A stretch of DNA of 11,137 nt from positions 1-11,137 of the forward strand of contig JACMOQ010000321.1 of assembly GCA_014377905.1 (NCBI GenBank), written 5' to 3'. This document shows, one piece after another, positions 6,632-11,137 of this stretch. This DNA is from Acetobacteraceae bacterium. Lineage in GTDB: Bacteria > Pseudomonadota > Alphaproteobacteria > Acetobacterales > Acetobacteraceae. Position 1 is the first letter of the stretch; every line of letters starts with the position of its first letter. Under the pieces are notes generated by a model, which was not told the origin of the DNA, made no database searches, and saw only the letters and a list, made by a program, of their open reading frames with translations. A program made the position numbers and the translations under genes.

Positions 6632-7577
6632 CGTAGCGGATCCGTGGGTCGAGCCAGGCGTAGACCAGATCAGTGGCGAAATTGACCAGCAATACCGCCG
6701 ACGCCATCACCAGCACGCAGCCCTGCACGATCGGGAAATCATGTTGGAAGACGGCCTGGACAATCATTCGCCCCATGCCGGGAATGCCAAACAGAGTTTC
6801 CACCACCACCGCGCCGGCCAGCATCCGCCCGATTTCGAGGCCCATGACGGTCACCACTGGCAGCAGCGCATTGGGCCAGGCGTGTTCAAGCACCACCGCC
6901 CGCCGCGCCAGCCCTTTGGCACGGGCGGTGCGGATATAGTCCAGCGCCAGCACTTCGATTAGCGCCGACCGGGTCTGGCGCATCAACAATGCCGCGCTTC
7001 CGGTACCAAGCGCGATTGCCGGCAGCACCATGTGGCGCAGATTTTCCCATGGATCGACGTTGAAGGCGACGAAACCCTGGGTTGGCAGCCAATGCAGATG
7101 CACGCCAAATAGCAGGATCAGCATAATGCCGACCCAGAATCCCGGCAGGGCAATGGCGCTGACCGCAAAAACCGTCGTCGCTGCGTCAATCCGTCCGCCG
7201 CGAAATGCGCCGGCCAGCACGCCCGCCGGGATGGCGATCAGGGTGGAGAGCATCCAGCCCAACACCCCCAATTCCAACGTCACCAGCGCGCGCAATGACA
7301 ATTCATCGGCAACCTTGCGTTGGGTGATGATCGACCGCCCCAAATCGAAACTCAGCGCGCGCCCGAGCCAGAGCGCGTATTGCACCGGCATTGGCTTGTC
7401 GAGATTGAGTTCCTTGCGCACCACGGCAAGCTGGGTTTCGTCCAGCGCCTCGCCACCCGTCACCAGCGCGCGCGCCGGATCGCCGGGCAGGGCATGCATT
7501 AGCGCGAACACCATGAAGGTGATCAGCAGCAACGTGGGGATCAGTTGCCCCAGGCGTCGCAGGATGTAGCGGCGCAT
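6624..7577 (-). CDS. ABC importer permease, DppB/OppB type
   Basis: This 317-aa inner-membrane partner of the DppC-like permease opens with the family's RRLGQLIPTLLLITFMVF helix and the periplasmic HALPGDPA motif (28-35). Helices follow at about 100-125, 135-160, 183-200 and 240-305. The EAA loop lies at about 213-237 (DYIRTARAKGL, then HAWPN), and ETLFGIPGMGR at 260-270 is a DppB hallmark. The length is normal. It begins 6 nt after the solute-binding-protein stop and overlaps the next permease by 8 nt, so the three genes form one operon. Confidence 0.94.
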   Translation of the reverse strand: MRRYILRRLGQLIPTLLLITFMVFALMHALPGDPARALVTGGEALDETQLAVVRKELNLDKPMPVQYALWLGRALSFDLGRSIITQRKVADELSLRALVTLELGVLGWMLSTLIAIPAGVLAGAFRGGRIDAATTVFAVSAIALPGFWVGIMLILLFGVHLHWLPTQGFVAFNVDPWENLRHMVLPAIALGTGSAALLMRQTRSALIEVLALDYIRTARAKGLARRAVVLEHAWPNALLPVVTVMGLEIGRMLAGAVVVETLFGIPGMGRMIVQAVFQHDFPIVQGCVLVMASAVLLVNFATDLVYAWLDPRIRYDG

Positions 7578-7583
7578 ACCGAA

Positions 7584-9152
7584 TTAGGTCTTTTTCAGCC
7601 ACACCTGATGCAGGTTAAATTTCGCGTCCCAGCCAAACACGCTGTCGAGGCCCTGCACTTTCTTGGGGGCCGCGGCGTAGGTCACGCCATAGATCAACGG
7701 CGTGATCCAGCCCTCGCCGAGCACGATTTCATCGACCTTTCGATAAATCACTTTGCGCTTGGCAATATCGACCTCGGCCGCACCGGCTTCAATCAATGCG
7801 TCCATGCGCGCGTCCTTGGTCTTTGAAGCGTTGTAATACCCGGTGCTGCTGTAGTTCAGCGCGGCAATCCAGTCCGGTTCGGGATAGCGGCTCCAACTGG
7901 TGAGGAACACCGGTGCCTCACGGTCGCTGTAGAACCGATCGGTGGCGACCGAGGTTTCATAAACCTTGAGGTTAAGTTTAATGCCGATTGCACCAAGCTG
8001 GGCGCGCACGATTTCGGCGGCCGGCGTGTTATTGTCGCTCGGCCACATCAAGGCATCGAGTTCAAACCCGTTGGGCTTGCCGCCGGCCTTTAGATAGTCG
8101 CGCGCTTTGGCCGGGCTGTAGCTCGGGCGGGTAACGGTCGGGTCATAGGCCCATGACCCAGTCGGCCACATGCCGCCCTTGGCGATGATGGCGCGGTTAA
8201 AGAACACCGCCTTGTTGAGCGCCTCGGGGTTGACCGCATGGGCGACGGCAAGGCGTAGATTGACGTTATCCATCGGCGGCTTGGCCGTGTTGAACGACAT
8301 CAGATAGCCAATATTACCGCCTTGGAAGACGCTGACCGAGAATTTCGGATCGTCGAGGAAATTGCCGACATCGCGATAGGGCAGATAAACCAGATCGATC
8401 TCCCCGGCGCGCAAGGCCGAAACCTGCACCGTCGGGTCCTGCACAAGGCGGATGATGATTTCGTCGAGATAGGGCAGCGGGTTGCCGGCATCGTCGCGGC
8501 GCCAGTATTTTTCGTTGCGCACCAGCCGGACATGGCTGCCACTGACCATTTCGGCGAGCTTGTAGGGGCCGGTGGCGGACGGCTTGAAAGCGTAATCAAC
8601 CCCAAGCGCCTTGACCGCGGTGGGCGAATTCATCGCGCCGCCGCGATCGGCCAGCATCGACAGGCCCGAACCCCATGGCCGTTTCAGGTTGAACTTGACG
8701 ATGTGCTCATCAACTGCGGTGACTGATTCGATGCTGAGAAAGGCAGCCCGTGGCGTCGCCTTGGTCGCCGGATCGAGCACGCGCTCGATATTAAACTTCA
8801 CCGCATCGGCGTTGAACGGCGTGCCGTCATGGAACACCACGCCCTTCCGCAGTTTAAACACCATCGCCTTGGGGTCGGACACATCCCACGATTCCGCCAG
8901 CGACGATCCTGGCGCCGGTTGCAGGGCCGGATCAGCATCAACCAACTGATCGTACATCTGCCGCCAGTAATAAGCATCGCCGCCGGAACGTCCGACATGG
9001 GCATCAAGCGCGCCGGGGAACAGATTATAGGCCACCCGCAAGGTGCCACCATATTGCGGCTTTTCGGCCGCCGCCCGGCCATGCCGCGCGAGTAGCACCA
9101 GTGATCCGGCCCCCAGCATGGCGCGACGGGAAATTTTGGCTTTGTGGCGCAT
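7584..9152 (-). CDS. Family 5 extracellular solute-binding protein (peptide/nickel type) with Tat-like signal
   Basis: This 522-aa periplasmic receptor delivers substrate to the two permeases. The first 29 residues have a twin-arginine stretch (SRRAML, residues 8-13), a hydrophobic run and a likely cleavage site after AAA at 27-29, consistent with Tat export. The mature part has the SBP_bac_5 pattern: AESWDVSD at 86-93, then FKLRKGVVFHDGTPFNADAVKF (99-120), and KFNLKRPWG further on. ATG 9152 has GGGAGGA about 9 nt upstream. It is the first gene of the operon. Ligands of this family include di- and oligopeptides, nickel complexes, glutathione and opines, and no residue I can see decides between them. 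Confidence 0.93.
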   Translation of the reverse strand: MRHKAKISRRAMLGAGSLVLLARHGRAAAEKPQYGGTLRVAYNLFPGALDAHVGRSGGDAYYWRQMYDQLVDADPALQPAPGSSLAESWDVSDPKAMVFKLRKGVVFHDGTPFNADAVKFNIERVLDPATKATPRAAFLSIESVTAVDEHIVKFNLKRPWGSGLSMLADRGGAMNSPTAVKALGVDYAFKPSATGPYKLAEMVSGSHVRLVRNEKYWRRDDAGNPLPYLDEIIIRLVQDPTVQVSALRAGEIDLVYLPYRDVGNFLDDPKFSVSVFQGGNIGYLMSFNTAKPPMDNVNLRLAVAHAVNPEALNKAVFFNRAIIAKGGMWPTGSWAYDPTVTRPSYSPAKARDYLKAGGKPNGFELDALMWPSDNNTPAAEIVRAQLGAIGIKLNLKVYETSVATDRFYSDREAPVFLTSWSRYPEPDWIAALNYSSTGYYNASKTKDARMDALIEAGAAEVDIAKRKVIYRKVDEIVLGEGWITPLIYGVTYAAAPKKVQGLDSVFGWDAKFNLHQVWLKKT

Positions 9153-9209
9153 GTTTGCGTTCCTCCCAGCGTGTAGGCGGAGGTTGCGCGCCCGCTTAAC
9201 CCGGCGTCA

Positions 9210-9238
9210 AGTATTGCCAACGCGACAAGTGCCAGCAA
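9210..9238 (-). promoter_or_regulatory. Candidate promoter of the importer operon
   Basis: On the minus strand TTGCTG (9238-9233), a 17-nt spacer and AATACT (9215-9210) give 3/6 and 4/6 consensus matches at ideal spacing, with a leader of about 50 nt before the binding-protein start. The hexamers are weak, so this is tentative. The -35 lies inside the near-palindrome at 9229-9247, which would suit control by a repressor. Confidence 0.3.
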
Positions 9239-9247
9239 TGCCGGCAC
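9229..9247. promoter_or_regulatory. 19-bp near-palindrome, possible operator in the divergent region
   Basis: GTGCCAGCAATGCCGGCAC pairs at 8 of 9 positions around a central A (9238). The only mismatch is 9234/9242. It lies 14 nt before the carboxylase ATG, close to the Shine-Dalgarno site, and over the candidate -35 of the importer operon. That is a suitable place for one transcription factor to control both directions. The binding protein is unknown. Confidence 0.4.
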
Positions 9248-9261
9248 AGGGAGACACGCAC

Positions 9262-10815
9262 ATGTCCTGGCAAAAAGAAGTTGATGAACTGGAACGCCGC
9301 AAGATCATGGCGCAAGCGATGGGCGGGCCCGAGGGCATCGCGCGACAGCGCCAACAGGGCAAAATGCTGGTGCGCGACCGAGTCACAGCCATGGCCGACC
9401 CAGGCAGTTTTCAGGAATTCATGGGCCTGTCGGGCTGGGGGGATTACGAAAACGGCGAACTGACCAGGTTCACCCCGAAAGGCTCGGTTGAAGGCACCAT
9501 GCGGGTCAATGGCCGCAAGGTGGTGATGACGGCGGGGGATTTCACCGTCCGCGGGGGCTCGGGCGGCCGGCGTGGCGGCATGGGGCAGGAACTGTCGGCA
9601 AGCCAGCGCGCGATTGAATGGCGGTTGCCTTATGTGCGGTTGCTTGATGCTGCTGGCGGGTCGGTGCGGTCATTCGAGGAATATGGCCGGACCTATCTTC
9701 CCGATGGCAACGCCTTCACTGCATGGGACGTGCAGTTACTGTCACTGGTGCCGACCGTTTCGGCGGTGCTCGGCTCGGTTGCCGGGCTGCCGGCGATCCA
9801 GGCCTGCCTGTCGCATTTCAGCGTGATGGTGGCGGGGATTTCGCAGATTTTCCCTGGCGGCCCGCCGGTGGTCAAAGCGGCAATGGGCGTCGATATCCAC
9901 AAGGACGATCTCGGCGGGGCGCATATCCACACCAAGATCAGCGGCTGCATCGACAATGTTGCCGCCGATGAGGGCGATGCGTTTGAACAGATCCGGAAAT
10001 TCCTGTCGTACTTGCCATCGAGTGTGGATGAAGCGGCGCCGCGTGGTGATACCTCGGATGATCCGAACCGCGCCGATGAGGCCTTGCTGTCGCTGATGCC
10101 GCGTGATCGGCGCAAGATTTTCGATGCACGCAAGTTGGTCAAGCTGGTAGTCGACAAGGACAGTTTCTTTGAAATCGCGCCGCTTTACGGCCGGGCGCGT
10201 ATCACCGGCCTCGCCCGGGTGAACGGCTATCCGGTTGGGGTGATGTGCAATAATCCGCGCCACGATGGCGGCTCGACCGACGTCGCGGCCGGGGCGAAAG
10301 TCGCACGGCTGATGCAGCTTTGCGATTTGTTCCATTTGCCGCTGGTGTCGTTTGCCGATGAACCGGGCTTTATGGTCGGGCTCGAGTCAGAAAAGAACGG
10401 CATTGAACGCGCCGGCGCGCATCTGGTGTCGCTGGTGTGCCGGTCGCGGATGCCGATGATCACCTTTGTGCTCGGCAGGCTCTACGGCGTTGCCGGGCAG
10501 TGCCATCACCGCCCGACCGGGATGTTCCGCCGCTATGCCTGGCCGTCGGCGAACTGGGGCTCGATGCACATTCTCGGGGGTGTGTCGGCGGCCTATCGGC
10601 GCGAGATCGCCAGTGCCGACGATCCGGCGGCCAAGCAGGCGGAGATCGAGGCACGGTTGCAGGCGCTGGCGTCCCCGTTCCTGACCGCCGAAGCAACTGG
10701 GCAGGACATCATCGATCCACGCGAAACCCGGGCGCGGCTCTGTGAGTTCGTCGAGGACGCACAACGTATCCTGGCGGGCCAGATTGGTGTGCCAGGCATG
10801 GGGTATTGGCCGTAG
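9262..10815 (+). CDS. Biotin-dependent acyl-CoA carboxylase, carboxyltransferase (beta) subunit
   Basis: This 517-aa protein has two crotonase-like halves that together move CO2 from carboxybiotin to an acyl-CoA. The N-terminal half contains DFTVRGGSGG (93-102), equivalent to the GGS oxyanion region, and LLDAAGGSVRS (127-137) where PccB proteins have NDSGGARIQEG. The C-terminal half contains NGYPVGVMCNNP (321-332), DEPGFMVG (366-373), which is the usual D-x-PGF-x-x-G, and YAWPSANWGSMHILGGV (425-441). ATG 9262 is preceded by AGGGAGA about 8 nt upstream. The frame is open further upstream, but that part is antisense to the divergent gene. No biotin carboxylase or biotin carrier gene is visible. 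The substrate could be acetyl-, propionyl-, methylcrotonyl-, geranyl- or another acyl-CoA and cannot be assigned here. Confidence 0.9.
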   Translation: MSWQKEVDELERRKIMAQAMGGPEGIARQRQQGKMLVRDRVTAMADPGSFQEFMGLSGWGDYENGELTRFTPKGSVEGTMRVNGRKVVMTAGDFTVRGGSGGRRGGMGQELSASQRAIEWRLPYVRLLDAAGGSVRSFEEYGRTYLPDGNAFTAWDVQLLSLVPTVSAVLGSVAGLPAIQACLSHFSVMVAGISQIFPGGPPVVKAAMGVDIHKDDLGGAHIHTKISGCIDNVAADEGDAFEQIRKFLSYLPSSVDEAAPRGDTSDDPNRADEALLSLMPRDRRKIFDARKLVKLVVDKDSFFEIAPLYGRARITGLARVNGYPVGVMCNNPRHDGGSTDVAAGAKVARLMQLCDLFHLPLVSFADEPGFMVGLESEKNGIERAGAHLVSLVCRSRMPMITFVLGRLYGVAGQCHHRPTGMFRRYAWPSANWGSMHILGGVSAAYRREIASADDPAAKQAEIEARLQALASPFLTAEATGQDIIDPRETRARLCEFVEDAQRILAGQIGVPGMGYWP

Positions 10816-10944
10816 GGCGGCAGAACGCACAAAGCAGACTGATCGGCGCGCTTTACCAATCCTTCATACTTGACCTGCATTATCTGGCTCGGCGCAAAAA
10901 ATTTTCGTCAGAACCCCAACCCGTTCACAAGGAACGCGGGTGTT

Positions 10945-11137
10945 ATGACAGCAATTACGACCAGCCTTACGCCAGCTCAAATCGCAGCCCTTTCCACCGC
11001 AGCAGTTGCTGGTTGGGGTACCGCCAACATCGCCGGGCTTACAACAGCCCAGGTGGCGGCGCTGACCACAGCGCAAATCACGGCGCTGGGAACAGCTCAG
11101 GTGGTGGCGTTGACCACCGCGCAGATCGCAGCGCTGA
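10945..11137 (+). CDS. Start of an octapeptide-repeat protein (partial, cut by window end)
   Basis: From ATG 10945 the frame is open to the last base (64 codons). After the first eight residues (MTAITTSL) it consists of seven tandem octapeptides (residues 9-64) of the form x-T-A-Q-[I/V]-x-A-L, for example TTAQVAAL. The first octad also keeps T2, A3 and L8 of the pattern. There is no N-terminal signal peptide, so if secreted it may use a C-terminal type I signal, which is inference. From memory, similar TTAQ-x-x-AL arrays occur at the start of large surface or haemagglutinin-like proteins of alpha- and betaproteobacteria. The upstream AAGGAA is about 11 nt from the ATG, a somewhat long spacing. 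Domains beyond the window are unknown. Confidence 0.8.
   Translation, partial: MTAITTSLTPAQIAALSTAAVAGWGTANIAGLTTAQVAALTTAQITALGTAQVVALTTAQIAAL
10969..11136 (+). repeat. Seven 24-bp tandem repeats (48-bp higher-order period)
   Basis: The octapeptides correspond to 24-bp units, most alike from 11041 onward (such as GCCCAGGTGGCGGCGCTG and GCGCAGATCGCAGCGCTG) and more divergent in the first three units. Because Ile- and Val-containing units alternate, the better period is 48 bp. Synonymous differences between units show that the array is not a fresh duplication. Confidence 0.85.

Noticed and set aside
5948..6685. 245-aa plus-strand open frame antisense to the permeases
   Set aside because: The extreme His/Arg/Asp composition is typical of the antisense of hydrophobic coding sequence.
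9043..9261. 73-residue N-terminal extension of the carboxyltransferase
   Set aside because: It overlaps the signal-peptide end of the divergent binding protein, is Arg/Cys-rich, and has no family resemblance. ATG 9262 has a good ribosome binding site and a typical N-terminus.
10833..10856. AAAGC/GCTTT hairpin as terminator of the carboxylase gene
   Set aside because: It has only 5 bp, a loop of about 14 nt and no T tract. The 10816-10944 gap otherwise shows no promoter or terminator I can support.
10969..11136. Tandem 24-bp repeats as a CRISPR array
   Set aside because: Units are contiguous with no spacers, lie within an open frame and preserve an amino-acid pattern, so they are coding repeats.

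Overview
The window looks like chromosomal DNA from a GC-rich alphaproteobacterium. The evidence is an rpoH/rluD pair, a groESL operon preceded by a CIRCE operator in the CTGGCACTC-N9-GAGTGCTAA form, a TM-anchored protein resembling DUF6476, and coding sequence with GC-rich third positions. A Rhodospirillales/Acetobacterales-like or sphingomonad-like lineage is possible, but I cannot fix the genus from sequence alone.

Layout: (1) 1-160 holds the 3' end of an unseen plus-strand gene and a terminator-like hairpin shared with rpoH. (2) 160-2345, minus strand: rluD (23S rRNA pseudouridine synthase), then rpoH (heat-shock sigma factor), separated by a 257-nt gap with a good sigma70-type promoter and a small open frame that overlaps the rpoH start. 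(3) 2386-2908, plus strand: two small genes (TM-anchored protein, then an 81-aa unknown), ending at a T-rich terminator. (4) 3003-5467, minus strand: CIRCE operator, groES, groEL, a strong hairpin, and a 108-aa unknown gene. (5) 5614-5748, minus strand: a 44-aa lysine-rich protein with a very strong ribosome binding site. (6) 5807-9152, minus strand: a peptide/nickel-type ABC importer with a Tat-like solute-binding protein and two permeases but no ATPase genes. (7) 9262-10815, plus strand: a biotin-dependent acyl-CoA carboxylase carboxyltransferase subunit, divergent from the importer. (8) 10945 to the end, plus strand: the start of a protein built from octapeptide repeats, cut by the window edge.

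Functionally, rpoH and groESL form a heat-shock neighbourhood with two likely control layers: RpoH as activator and HrcA acting at CIRCE as repressor. The importer and the carboxylase share a 109-bp divergent regulatory region containing a 19-bp near-palindrome, so they may be co-regulated, but their substrates cannot be told from sequence.

Most of the window is ordinary. The points most worth a second look are the octapeptide-repeat gene, in which Ile and Val strictly alternate at one position; the chaperonin pair, in which GroEL lacks the usual Gly-Gly-Met tail while GroES carries an extra Ala/Lys tail; the hairpin between groEL and its downstream gene; and the rpoH promoter/leader. I see no convincing wholly new multi-gene system, no CRISPR array, no insertion sequence and no tRNA or rRNA.
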